A DNA stretch of 64,000 nucleotides from Mycolicibacterium sp. 018/SC-01/001 (GTDB lineage: Bacteria > Actinomycetota > Actinomycetes > Mycobacteriales > Mycobacteriaceae): assembly GCF_007096635.1 (NCBI RefSeq), contig NZ_VKAA01000026.1, positions 1 to 64,000 on the forward strand, written 5' to 3'. The position numbers were made by a program, and so were the translations under genes. The notes under the pieces are model-generated. The model worked only from the letters and a program-made list of their open reading frames with translations, searched no databases and had not been told where the DNA came from. Below, in pieces: positions 1 to 7,716 of the stretch. Every line of letters begins with the position of its first letter. Positions within the stretch are counted from its first letter, which is position 1.

Positions 1-113
1 AACCAAACCGCCGACCACTGCTCACTCAGCAACTCCTCACACCACCGGATGTTGCAGTGACCGTATGAATCCGCCCGACGATCAGCAGCCAGGAATGCTA
101 TTCCGCGGCTTTG

Positions 114-260
114 TCAGTAGGCCATGAACAGGATCGCGTCGCGGTCGTACTCGCGGCCGGGGTGCACCTCGGACAGATGCGCCTGAGCCTTCTCGACCAG
201 ATCGTCTTCGTCCTTGCCCTGAATGGCCTCGCCGCACGGGCAGCTCAAATGAGTCTTCAT
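114..260 (-). CDS. DUF1059-like small protein (48 aa)
   Basis: A 48-codon frame, ATG to TGA, on the minus strand. The product has a CPCG motif near residue 7, an acidic linker and a central helix ending in HLSEVHP, then a short C-terminal strand. This matches the small DUF1059-type pattern (Cys-x-Cys-Gly followed by a His-containing helix), which may bind a metal; no function is established. It is divergent from the recombinase fragment downstream, with 112 bp between the two starts. The codon use looks like that of its neighbours. I am fairly sure it is a real gene because the frame is compact and motif-bearing, less sure of the family name. Confidence 0.6.
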   Translation of the reverse strand: MKTHLSCPCGEAIQGKDEDDLVEKAQAHLSEVHPGREYDRDAILFMAY

Positions 261-372
261 GACTTCACAATGGCACAGATGGACTCCGGACAGGTCGCGG
301 GTTCGCTTACACCGAACGCGTCGACGGCGTGGCTTTCACCTGCAACGCGGCCGTGCGTGAGACCGTGAGCGG

Positions 373-756
373 GTGACGGTGACGCTGGGCTACGCGACGG
401 CCTGCCCGCCGTCGGCCGACCTCGCGGAACAACTCGCCTCGCTCGCCGAAGCGGGGGTCGACTCGCGGCGCATCTTCACCGACAGAGCTGTCGGTTCCGC
501 AGACAAACTGCGCCCGGGTCTGCTCGCCCTGCTCAGCTATGCCCGCCCCGGCGACGTCGTCGTCGTCAACAGTCTCGATCGGCTGGGACGCTCCTCGGCC
601 GAAGTGGTGCAGATCGTGGCGGACCTGACCGGCCGCGAGATCACGCTGCGCTGCCTGGCCAACGGCCTCGACACGTCGAGCGCGGCAGGTCGCGCGGTGG
701 CGGGGGTGCTGGAAGAACTGGCCGCCCTCGACGCCGAGACTGCGCACAGATCGTGA
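373..756 (+). CDS. orphan serine-recombinase catalytic domain, probably inactive
   Basis: The 127-residue product aligns along its length with the N-terminal catalytic domain of resolvases and invertases: GYAT at 6-9, a conserved RIFTD strand near 33, LDRLGR at 68-73 keeping both arginines (R70, R73), and the beginning of the long E helix at about 105-120. Two features argue against activity. The nucleophilic Ser position is Cys11 and the usual Arg two residues earlier is Thr9. The protein also stops inside the E helix, so the dimer and DNA-binding helix-turn-helix are missing. The GTG start is fixed by an in-frame stop at 358-360. The last eight codons lie inside a dyad. It may be a relic, or a domesticated domain with another role. 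Confidence 0.7.
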   Translation: MTVTLGYATACPPSADLAEQLASLAEAGVDSRRIFTDRAVGSADKLRPGLLALLSYARPGDVVVVNSLDRLGRSSAEVVQIVADLTGREITLRCLANGLDTSSAAGRAVAGVLEELAALDAETAHRS

Positions 757-793
757 CGCAGCCGAATTCGGCGATCTGCCGGCAGTCTCGGCG
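732..793. repeat. nested 62-bp dyad across the recombinase 3-prime end
   Basis: A perfect 12-bp inverted repeat pairs 732-743 with 782-793. Inside it, 747-753 pairs with 772-778, and a 12-bp palindrome fills 761-772 (the two inner elements share a base). The structure covers the stop codon of the recombinase fragment (754-756) and lies just before the stop of the convergent HhH-GPD gene (802-804). A bidirectional transcription terminator is the simplest reading. A relic recombination site is possible because of the recombinase gene but is not shown. Confidence 0.6.
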
Positions 794-801
794 CTAGAAA
801 A

Positions 802-1404
802 TCAGGCCTTGGCCGTCTTGGCCGTCTTGGCCGTCTTCGACTCCTTGCTCTTGGCCTTCATCTCCTTCTTGTACGAGCGCACCTTCTGCAGCGAGCCCGC
901 GTCCTTCACATCGGCCACCGACATGTGGGTGCCGGCCTTGCCGTAGTCGCCAGCAGCTGCGCGCCAGCCGGACGGCGTCACGCCGTACTGCTTGCCGAGC
1001 AGTGCGAGGAAGATCTTGGCCTTCTGCTCGCCGAAGCCGGGCAGCGCCTTGAGCCGCCGCAGCACCGTCGCACCGTCGGCGCCGTCGGACCACAGCGCCG
1101 TCACGTCGCCGCCGTACTCGTCGACGATCGTCTGCGCCAGGGCCTGCACCCGCTTGGCCATCGATCCCGGAAAGCGGTGCACCGCAGGGGTTTGCGCGCA
1201 CAGAGCGGCGAACTCGTCGGGATCGCAGTCGGCGATCGTCGCGGCGTCGAAGCCGCCCATCCGGTCGGCGATCTTCTTCGGCCCGGCGAAGGCCACCTCC
1301 ATCGGAATCTGCTGATCGAGCAGCATGCCGACCAGCAGCGCGAGGGGGTTGTCGGCCAGCAACGCATCGGCCATCGGTTCCTGAACCAGCTGCAATTTCG
1401 CCAC
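802..1404 (-). CDS. HhH-GPD family base-excision repair-like protein
   Basis: A 200-residue protein with the all-helical HhH-GPD fold of DNA glycosylases. The helix-hairpin-helix is at about 117-135 (LKALPGFGEQKAK) with K128 near the place of the Nth lysine. The GPD aspartate that should follow (V-D-T-H in Nth) is not seen: the corresponding stretch reads GVTPSGW. No Cys cluster is present. The N-terminal half (LVGMLLDQQIPMEVAF) fits the first glycosylase helices. The C terminus is a Lys/Ala/Thr tail made of repeated AKT units. It resembles what I remember of M. tuberculosis Rv1156. It could be a DNA-binding protein without glycosylase activity. The gene is divergent from the kinase gene with 45 bp between starts. 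Confidence 0.8.
   Translation of the reverse strand: MAKLQLVQEPMADALLADNPLALLVGMLLDQQIPMEVAFAGPKKIADRMGGFDAATIADCDPDEFAALCAQTPAVHRFPGSMAKRVQALAQTIVDEYGGDVTALWSDGADGATVLRRLKALPGFGEQKAKIFLALLGKQYGVTPSGWRAAAGDYGKAGTHMSVADVKDAGSLQKVRSYKKEMKAKSKESKTAKTAKTAKA
809..835. repeat. three tandem 9-bp units
   Basis: Three perfect copies of the unit TTGGCCGTC (plus-strand reading) encode the AKTAKTAKT tail of the HhH-GPD protein. The copy number is prone to slippage, so tail length may vary among strains. Lys-rich tails of this sort are common on mycobacterial nucleic-acid-binding proteins. Confidence 0.85.
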
Positions 1405-1449
1405 GCGGCCAGTTTAAGGTGAGCCCACCAGCACGCGAGGAGCGTGAAC

Positions 1450-2667
1450 ATGTCCGGCCAGCTCGCCATCGCCCTGACCGCCGCGCTGATCGTCATCGCG
1501 GTGGCGGCCGTCGTGCTGGCGCTGCGTACCCGGCGTGTCGTCGCGACACCGACCGAACGGGCCGTGCACGCCGCACTGCACACCGCCTCACTCGCCGCCC
1601 GCGCGCTCCGGCAGGGACTCACTCAGGACTCCGCGCGCGCGGCGGCGCCGTTCCTGCGCGAGCTCACCGGCACCGACCGGCTGGCCTTGTTCGACAGCAC
1701 CGGCAATCTGCTGGCCGCCGACCCCGACGGTGACTGGGACGCCGGCCTGCGGGCCGAATGCGCAACTGCCGCCGAAGACTCACTGTCCGGTCAGCGTCGC
1801 GTGATGGGCCACGCGCCGACCGCCGCAGTCGTCGCTCAACCGCTGCTCGCCGATGGCGGCGACGTGCTCGGGGTGCTGGTGGTGGTCACGACACACTCCC
1901 CCGGGCCAGGACTGCTCGGCGCCGTCGGCGAGGTCGCCCGCTACGCCGCCAGCCAGATCGAGCTCGCCGAACTGGACGCGTCTCGTGCCCGCCTCGACCG
2001 CGCCGAAGTGCTCGCACTGCGCGCCCAGATCAGCCCGCACTTCCTCTACAACGCGCTCAACACCATCGCCTCGTTCGTGCGCACCGACCCCGACCGCGCC
2101 CGCGAGCTCGTGCTCGAATTCGCCGACTTCACCCGTTACTCGTTCCGCGCGGCAGGCCAATTCACCACTCTCGCTGATGAATTGCGCAACATCGACCGGT
2201 ACCTCACCCTCGAACGGGCCCGCTTCGGCAATTCGCTGCGGGTGACGCTGCAGGTGGCGCCGGAGGTACTGAACGTCACCGTGCCCTTTCTCGCGCTACA
2301 ACCGCTGGTGGAGAACGCCGTTCGGCACGGCTTCGCCGGTCGCGGCGGCGGGTCCATCGAGCTGATCGCCCGCGACGAGGGCACCGACTGTGTGATCTCC
2401 GTCGAGGACGACGGCGTCGGCATGGACCCCGAGACGCTGCGTGCAGGCCCGGGCGACGCGCTGTCGAGCGGCGACACCGAAGGTCCCTCGGCGCACGTCG
2501 GGCTGACCAATGTGGACCATCGCCTGCGCGCGGCGTTCGGCAACGATTACGGTCTGGTGGTCGAGACAGCGATCGGCGCCGGCACCAAGGTGATCATGCG
2601 GGTGCCCAAGTTCCGGTCCGGAGTGCGGGCCGACGGAGGGACGTACGGGGTGGGTCGACATGGGTAG
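1450..2667 (+). CDS. LytS/YehU-type sensor histidine kinase
   Basis: A 405-residue membrane kinase. One transmembrane helix (about 5-27) is followed by a GAF-like sensor region (about 50-170), then a His_kinase domain with the phospho-acceptor H197 in SPHFLYN, and a HATPase domain with the N box (QPLVENAVRHG, 284-294), G1 box (DDGVGMD, 320-326) and GLTNV (351-355). This architecture belongs to the LytS/BtsS class, which pairs with LytTR response regulators. The GAGGAG ribosome site at 1437-1442 favours ATG 1450 over GTG 1444, which would be one base from it. It is the first gene of a block with its regulator and a transporter, so it probably senses an external carboxylate; the ligand is inferred. 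Confidence 0.9.
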   Translation: MSGQLAIALTAALIVIAVAAVVLALRTRRVVATPTERAVHAALHTASLAARALRQGLTQDSARAAAPFLRELTGTDRLALFDSTGNLLAADPDGDWDAGLRAECATAAEDSLSGQRRVMGHAPTAAVVAQPLLADGGDVLGVLVVVTTHSPGPGLLGAVGEVARYAASQIELAELDASRARLDRAEVLALRAQISPHFLYNALNTIASFVRTDPDRARELVLEFADFTRYSFRAAGQFTTLADELRNIDRYLTLERARFGNSLRVTLQVAPEVLNVTVPFLALQPLVENAVRHGFAGRGGGSIELIARDEGTDCVISVEDDGVGMDPETLRAGPGDALSSGDTEGPSAHVGLTNVDHRLRAAFGNDYGLVVETAIGAGTKVIMRVPKFRSGVRADGGTYGVGRHG

Positions 2668-2680
2668 GCGTGTCTAAGCA

Positions 2681-3463
2681 GTGAGCGGATCTCTCACCGT
2701 GCTCGCGGTCGACGACGAGGCACCTGCGCTGGACGAGGTGGCGTTCCTGCTGAGCCGGCACCCCGATATCGGTGAGGTGATCCGCGCCGCGGACGCCACC
2801 TCGGCGCTGCGGGAACTCAACCGTCGCCGCATCGACGCGGTCTTCCTCGACATCAACATGCCCGGTCTGTCGGGAATCGAACTGGCCGGCGTCCTCGCCC
2901 ATTACGCCCGACCACCGGCCATCGTGTTCGTCACCGCCCACGAGGACAAAGCCGTCACCGCATTCGACCTCGGCGCAATCGACTACCTGCTCAAGCCGAT
3001 TCGCGACGACCGTCTCGACGAAGCCGTGCGTCGCGTCGTCAGCTCCCGCCCGGCCGACGCGCCCACGGAACGCGACGACACCGACTCCGACGTCATCCCC
3101 GCCGAGGTCGCCGGCGTCACCCACCTGATCCCACGGGACAGCATCAGCTGGGTGGAGGCCGAGGGTGATTACGCCCGCCTGCATTCCGCGTCGGGGTCGC
3201 ATCTGGTGCGCATCCCACTGGGCACCCTGGAAAACCGTTGGAGGGAGCACGGTTTCCAACGGGTACATCGGTCCTACCTGGTCGCGCTGCCGTTCGTGAC
3301 GGGTCTGCGCAGCACCGACGGCGCGGTACTGGTGCGCCTGCGCGACAACGGCGCCTCACCGGCGGTGGAGCTGCCCGTGAGCCGGCGGCAGGCCCGCGAG
3401 CTCCGAGATCGCGTGGTGCGCACTCCGATGCGCAGCCTGCGCCCCGGCGGCGCCGATGAGTGA
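2681..3463 (+). CDS. LytTR-family response regulator
   Basis: A 260-residue regulator. The receiver domain (1-120) has the acidic pair D11-D12, the phospho-acceptor D57 in FLDINMPG and the lysine in LLKPI near 106. The LytTR DNA-binding domain occupies about 140-245 (VEAEGDYARLH, FQRVHRSYLV). LytTR regulators of the BtsR/YehT group control transporters for pyruvate and similar acids. The gene starts 13 bp after the kinase and its end overlaps the next gene by 8 bp, so kinase, regulator and transporter are likely cotranscribed. Likely targets are this operon and the second symporter pair downstream; that is inference. Confidence 0.92.
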   Translation: MSGSLTVLAVDDEAPALDEVAFLLSRHPDIGEVIRAADATSALRELNRRRIDAVFLDINMPGLSGIELAGVLAHYARPPAIVFVTAHEDKAVTAFDLGAIDYLLKPIRDDRLDEAVRRVVSSRPADAPTERDDTDSDVIPAEVAGVTHLIPRDSISWVEAEGDYARLHSASGSHLVRIPLGTLENRWREHGFQRVHRSYLVALPFVTGLRSTDGAVLVRLRDNGASPAVELPVSRRQARELRDRVVRTPMRSLRPGGADE

Positions 3464-3824
3464 CCGCCCGCAACGCCAACGGGTGGTGCTCGCCCACCGG
3501 CGCGGCGCCCGCATGGTCCGCACCCGGGTCGAGGTGCAGGAGCAGACCCCTGTCGGTGACGCGCTGGTGCGCGGACTCGTGCGCGCCCAGCTCGGTCTCG
3601 CACTGCGCCTCGGCGCAGTCCTGGTCGTGCTCGTCGGAGCCATCCCGCTGCTGAACGCGCTGTTTCCCGGCCTCGGCGCCGTCACGGTGTTCGGCATCAG
3701 ACTGAACTGGCTGGTGCTGGCGGGGCTGGTCTATCCGCTGCTGTACGGCGTCGGCTGGGCATACGTGCGGCTCGCCGAGCAGAGCGAGCGGGACTTCGTC
3801 GGCGTGGTGGACGCCGAACCGTGA
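3456..3824 (+). CDS. small two-helix membrane protein, symporter partner
   Basis: A 122-residue protein with a basic N terminus and two predicted membrane helices (about 48-70 and 84-103). It sits immediately before a sodium:solute symporter, overlaps the regulator gene by 8 bp and the symporter gene by 4 bp (GTGA). The place and topology match the DUF485 or DUF4212 partner proteins that precede acetate permeases, and a DUF485 gene holds the same position before the second symporter at 5.7 kb. The sequence itself is not a clear DUF485 match, so I assign the role by position. Confidence 0.7.
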   Translation: MSDRPQRQRVVLAHRRGARMVRTRVEVQEQTPVGDALVRGLVRAQLGLALRLGAVLVVLVGAIPLLNALFPGLGAVTVFGIRLNWLVLAGLVYPLLYGVGWAYVRLAEQSERDFVGVVDAEP

Positions 3825-5566
3825 CCGGTTCACCGCTGACCGCCGCCGCCCTGCTGGTCGCGGCCGGTGCCACGATCGCGATCGGAGCCTACGGAGTTCG
3901 CTTCTCCCGCACGACCTCCGACTTCCTCGTCGCATCCCGCACCGTCGGGTCGCAGTGGAATGCCGCCGCGATCTCCGGTGAGTACCTCTCCGCCGCATCG
4001 TTTCTCGGGGTCGCCGGGCTGATCGCCAAATACGGCGCCGACGCGCTGTGGTATCCGGTCGGTTTCACGGCCGGCTATCTGGGGCTCCTTCTGTTCGTCG
4101 CCGCGCCGCTGCGCCGTTCCGGGGCCTACACCGTCCCCGACTTCGCCGAGTTCCGGCTCGGCTCACTGCGGTTGCGCAAGGTCGCGATGCTCGTCGTGGT
4201 GGTGATCTGTGTCTTCTATCTGGTACCGCAGTACCAGGGGGCGGGCCTGACGCTGAGCACTCTGCTCGGTACGCCGGTGTGGTTGGGGCCGTTGGCCGTC
4301 GGCGCCATCGTGCTGACCAACGTGGTCGCCGGGGGCATGCGCTCGATCACGTTCGTGCAGGCGTTCCAGTACTGGCTGAAGCTGACCGCAGTGGCGATCC
4401 CCGCGCTCGCGCTGGCGGCACTGTTCCTCGGTGACCGCGCCGGTGACCTCGGCGGCCCACTGCCCCCGACCGTCGCGCAGGACACCACGGTGGCGATCGA
4501 CACCGATGTCGTGGTCCAGGTGGTCGCCCCGGCGGGCGTGACCGTCACCGGCATGCTCGACGGGCGCCCGGTGGCCGACGCACCCGTCGGCGTCGCCGGG
4601 GAACACTCCCTCGGTGCCGGCAGCACACTGCGGCTGGCGTCGGGCGCAGCGACCCCGGTGGTGGCGGGTACCCCCGCCGCCGGCGCCGACTGGATCGCCT
4701 CGGGCGGCGGGTTGGGCGGGTCCCATCCGATGTATCAGGTGTTCTCGATCATGGTGGCGACGTTCCTCGGCACGATGGGGTTGCCGCACGTCCTGGTGCG
4801 CTTCTACACCAATCCCGACGGCCGCGCGGCGCGGCGGACGGCGCTCGCGGTGATCGCGCTGCTGTCGCTGTTCTACCTGTTTCCGACGCTGCTCGGGGTG
4901 TTCTCGAGGCTCTACGTACCGCAGCTGCTGATCACCGGGACGGCGGACGCGGCGGTGCTACTGGCTCCCGGCTCGGCGGTGGGCGGCGCGGCCGGGCAGC
5001 TGTTGGCGGCACTGGTGGCTGCGGGTGCGATCGCGGCATTCCTGGCCACCTCGTCGGGTCTGCTGGTCAGCTTCGCCGGCGCGCTGGCCACCGATGTCCT
5101 GGGCGGGCGCGTCCGAGATTTCCGGGTCGCGGCGGTGATCGGCGGGTTGATCCCGATCCCGCTCGCGCTGGCCGCATCCGGCAATCTCGAGTTGTCCCGC
5201 AGCGTGGGGCTGGCGTTCGCGGTGGCAGCCTCGACGCTGTGCCCCCTTCTCGTGCTGGGCATCTGGTGGCGCGGCCTGACCGCGACGGGCGCAGGGTGGG
5301 GGTTGGCCGTCGGCGGGTTGCTGTCCGGCGTGGCGGTGACGGTCGCGGTCACCGGGGGTGTCGACGACGACGTCGCCGGGGGCTGGCCCGCTGTGCTGAT
5401 CGGCTACCCCGCCGCGATCAGCGTGCCGCTGGCGTTCGCGACGATGATCGGGGTCAGCCGGCTCACTCGCGCCGCGGCGCCGCCCGACGTGGCGCAGACG
5501 TTCGCGCGGATGCACCTGCCGGAGAACCTGGGGATGGTCGTCGACCGCGTGCCCGGTGAGGCCTGA
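3821..5566 (+). CDS. sodium:solute symporter (ActP-like) with an extra extracytoplasmic insert
   Basis: A 581-residue SSS-family permease with about 13 membrane helices. Family signatures include GEYLSAASFLGVAGL near 49-63 and GTMGLPHVLVRFYTNPDGR near 316-334. The closest families carry acetate and other monocarboxylates. Between helices, at about residues 205-300, it has a non-membrane stretch rich in Val, Thr, Gly and Ala (VAIDTDVVVQVVAP) that the second symporter largely lacks; it may be a small beta domain outside the cell. The gene overlaps its small partner by 4 bp and lies in the kinase-regulator operon, so the cargo is probably the signal that the kinase reads. Confidence 0.88.
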   Translation: MTGSPLTAAALLVAAGATIAIGAYGVRFSRTTSDFLVASRTVGSQWNAAAISGEYLSAASFLGVAGLIAKYGADALWYPVGFTAGYLGLLLFVAAPLRRSGAYTVPDFAEFRLGSLRLRKVAMLVVVVICVFYLVPQYQGAGLTLSTLLGTPVWLGPLAVGAIVLTNVVAGGMRSITFVQAFQYWLKLTAVAIPALALAALFLGDRAGDLGGPLPPTVAQDTTVAIDTDVVVQVVAPAGVTVTGMLDGRPVADAPVGVAGEHSLGAGSTLRLASGAATPVVAGTPAAGADWIASGGGLGGSHPMYQVFSIMVATFLGTMGLPHVLVRFYTNPDGRAARRTALAVIALLSLFYLFPTLLGVFSRLYVPQLLITGTADAAVLLAPGSAVGGAAGQLLAALVAAGAIAAFLATSSGLLVSFAGALATDVLGGRVRDFRVAAVIGGLIPIPLALAASGNLELSRSVGLAFAVAASTLCPLLVLGIWWRGLTATGAGWGLAVGGLLSGVAVTVAVTGGVDDDVAGGWPAVLIGYPAAISVPLAFATMIGVSRLTRAAAPPDVAQTFARMHLPENLGMVVDRVPGEA

Positions 5567-5643
5567 GCCGCTCGTCGCCGCTGATCGACCGCTCACCGCA
5601 GCGGCACCCGACCTCGTCGTGCCGCCGTGATTGCGCCTGTTTT

Positions 5644-5659
5644 TGTGACCCACATCTCA
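5644..5659. promoter_or_regulatory. candidate CRP/GlxR (cAMP receptor) site
   Basis: The 16-mer TGTGACCCACATCTCA keeps a full TGTGA half-site and a TCTCA second half, against the consensus TGTGA-N6-TCACA. It lies 51 bp before the DUF485 start in the only sizeable gap of the block. Acetate and monocarboxylate uptake genes are known GlxR/CRP targets in related actinobacteria, so the position is sensible. One half-site is imperfect, so this is a candidate. Confidence 0.4.
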
Positions 5660-5709
5660 ACTACGGTCCATTCCACAGCCGGTTCACAGCAGTCAGGAGC
5701 GACATCACC

Positions 5710-6060
5710 GTGTCCGACACCGATCTACCCATCCGCCCGGACGCGATCAGCGGGCAACGCTATCTGGAAGTCCAGGCCAGCCCCGAGTTCCAGGAGTTGC
5801 GAAACAGACTGCGCCGCTTCGTGTTCCCGATGACCGGGATCTTCCTCGTCTGGTACGCCGTCTACGTGCTGCTGGGCGCCTTCGCGCACGACTTCATGGC
5901 CACCAGGGTGTGGGGCGACATCAACGTCGGGCTGATCATCGGCCTGGGCCAGTTCCTGTCGACCTTCCTCATCACCGGCCTCTACGTCCGTTTCGCCAAC
6001 CGCGAGCTCGATCCGCGCGCCGAGGCGATCCGCACCGAACTGGAGGGCGACCTGCGATGA
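5710..6060 (+). CDS. DUF485 family membrane protein
   Basis: A 116-residue protein with two membrane helices (about 36-57 and 73-94) and the DUF485 pattern: SPEFQELRNRLRRFVFP before helix 1 and LYVRFANRELDP after helix 2. DUF485 proteins (YjcH in E. coli) are encoded with the acetate permease ActP and may help its assembly or activity. A CAGGAG ribosome site at 5694-5699 precedes the GTG start. It overlaps the symporter gene by ATGA, so the two are translationally coupled. Confidence 0.93.
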   Translation: MSDTDLPIRPDAISGQRYLEVQASPEFQELRNRLRRFVFPMTGIFLVWYAVYVLLGAFAHDFMATRVWGDINVGLIIGLGQFLSTFLITGLYVRFANRELDPRAEAIRTELEGDLR

Positions 6061-7688
6061 CCACCGTCCTCGCCGCGTCCGAGACCGTCGGCAACCCGAT
6101 CGCCAACATCGGCATCTTCAGCCTGTTCGTCGTCGTCACGATGATCGTCGTGATCCGCGCCAGCAAGCGCAACGCCACGGCCGACGAGTTCTTCACCGGC
6201 GGGCGCGGATTCTCCGGCCCGCAGAACGGCATCGCGATCGCCGGCGACTACCTGTCTGCGGCCAGCTTCCTCGGCATCGCCGGCGCCATTGCGGTCTACG
6301 GCTACGACGGCTTCCTCTACTCGATCGGCTTCCTCGTCGCCTGGCTGGTCGCGCTGCTGCTCGTCGCCGAATTGCTTCGCAACACCGGCAAATTCACGAT
6401 GGCCGACGTGCTGAGCTTCCGGCTCAAGCAGCGCCCGGTCCGCCTGGCCGCGGCCACCAACACGCTCACGGTCTCGCTGTTCTATCTGCTCGCCCAGATG
6501 GCGGGCGCCGGCGGGCTGGTCGCGCTGCTGCTGGACATCCGCAGCCGCACCGGCCAGTCGGTCGTCATCGCCGTCGTCGGCGTGCTGATGATCGTCTACG
6601 TCCTGGTCGGCGGCATGAAGGGCACCACGTGGGTGCAGATCATCAAGGCGGTGCTGCTGATCGCGGGCGCCGGCTTCATGACGGTCATGGTGCTGGCCAA
6701 GTTCGGGCTGAACTTCTCGGAGATCCTCGGCTCGGCGCAATCGGCGATCAGCGGCGCCACCACAGAAGGCGTTGCCAAACGTGACGTACTCGCCCCCGGC
6801 GCCCAGTACGGCGGATCGCTGACCTCTCAGATCAACTTCATCTCCCTGGCCCTGGCGCTGGTGCTCGGCACCGCGGGTCTGCCGCACGTGCTGATGCGCT
6901 TCTACACGGTGCCGACGGCCAAGGAAGCCCGGCGCAGCGTCGTGTGGGCGATCGCGCTGATCGGCGCCTTCTACCTCTTCACGCTGGTGCTCGGCTACGG
7001 CGCGGCCGCCCTCGTCGGTCCCGACCGCATTCTCGGCGCCGCCGGTGGCGTGAACTCCGCGGCGCCGCTGCTGGCCTTCGAGCTGGGTGGCGTGGTCCTG
7101 CTGGGCGTGATCTCGGCGGTGGCCTTCGCGACGATCCTCGCCGTCGTCGCCGGCCTGACGATCACCGCGTCCGCGTCGTTCGCCCATGACATCTACGCGA
7201 GCGTTCTGAAGAAGAACAAGGTGACCGAAGCCGAGCAGGTGAAGGTCTCCCGGATCACCGCGGTGGTGCTCGGCGTGTTCGCGATCGGCCTCGGCATCCT
7301 CGCCAACGGCCAGAACGTGGCGTTCCTCGTCGCCCTCGCGTTCGCCGTGGCGGCGGCGGCCAACCTTCCGACGATCGTGTACTCGCTCTACTGGAAGCGG
7401 TTCAACACCCGCGGCGCGCTGTGGAGCATGTACGGCGGGCTGATCTCCACGATCGTGCTGATCGTGTTCTCCCCCGCGGTGTCGGGAGCCAAGACCGCGA
7501 TGATCCCGGGCGCGGACTTCGCCTGGTTCCCGCTCGCCAACCCCGGCATCGTGTCGATCCCGCTGGCGTTCGTGCTGGGCATCGTCGGCACCCTGACGTC
7601 GAAGGACCGCGGCAACCCCGAGATCAACGCCGAGATGGAGGTCCGCTCGCTGACCGGCATCGGCGCGGAGAAGGCGGTCGCGCACTAG
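6057..7688 (+). CDS. cation:acetate/monocarboxylate symporter (ActP/MctC type)
   Basis: A 543-residue SSS-family symporter with about 13 helices. Signatures: FFTGGRGFSGPQNGIAIAGD near 42-61, DYLSAASFLGIAGA, and GTAGLPHVLMRFYTVPTAKEARRS near 265-284. It fits the ActP/MctC group that brings acetate, propionate or pyruvate into the cell with a cation. The ATG overlaps the DUF485 stop by 4 bp, and this start is preferred to upstream candidates because it gives the normal N terminus. Together with the 3.8 kb symporter the strain has two paralogous uptake pairs side by side, perhaps of different affinity or substrate. Confidence 0.93.
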   Translation: MTTVLAASETVGNPIANIGIFSLFVVVTMIVVIRASKRNATADEFFTGGRGFSGPQNGIAIAGDYLSAASFLGIAGAIAVYGYDGFLYSIGFLVAWLVALLLVAELLRNTGKFTMADVLSFRLKQRPVRLAAATNTLTVSLFYLLAQMAGAGGLVALLLDIRSRTGQSVVIAVVGVLMIVYVLVGGMKGTTWVQIIKAVLLIAGAGFMTVMVLAKFGLNFSEILGSAQSAISGATTEGVAKRDVLAPGAQYGGSLTSQINFISLALALVLGTAGLPHVLMRFYTVPTAKEARRSVVWAIALIGAFYLFTLVLGYGAAALVGPDRILGAAGGVNSAAPLLAFELGGVVLLGVISAVAFATILAVVAGLTITASASFAHDIYASVLKKNKVTEAEQVKVSRITAVVLGVFAIGLGILANGQNVAFLVALAFAVAAAANLPTIVYSLYWKRFNTRGALWSMYGGLISTIVLIVFSPAVSGAKTAMIPGADFAWFPLANPGIVSIPLAFVLGIVGTLTSKDRGNPEINAEMEVRSLTGIGAEKAVAH

Positions 7689-7702
7689 CCCGGTCTGCGG
7701 AA

Positions 7703-7708
7703 TAGCCT
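7703..7708 (+). promoter_or_regulatory. -10 hexamer of a leaderless MFS gene
   Basis: TAGCCT lies 8 nt before ATG 7717, which places the transcription start at or beside the start codon. No ribosome site is seen, in keeping with a leaderless mRNA. Confidence 0.5.
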
Positions 7709-7716
7709 CAGCGGGT

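Noticed and set aside
809..835. Tandem 9-bp units as a regulatory repeat
   Set aside because: They are in frame and encode the Lys/Ala tail of the HhH-GPD protein, which explains them.
5982..7685. Very long open frame on the minus strand opposite the second symporter
   Set aside because: Its translation is rich in Arg, His, Asp and Gly with no fold or motif, and it mirrors the third-position GC of the symporter gene. It is a GC-driven shadow.
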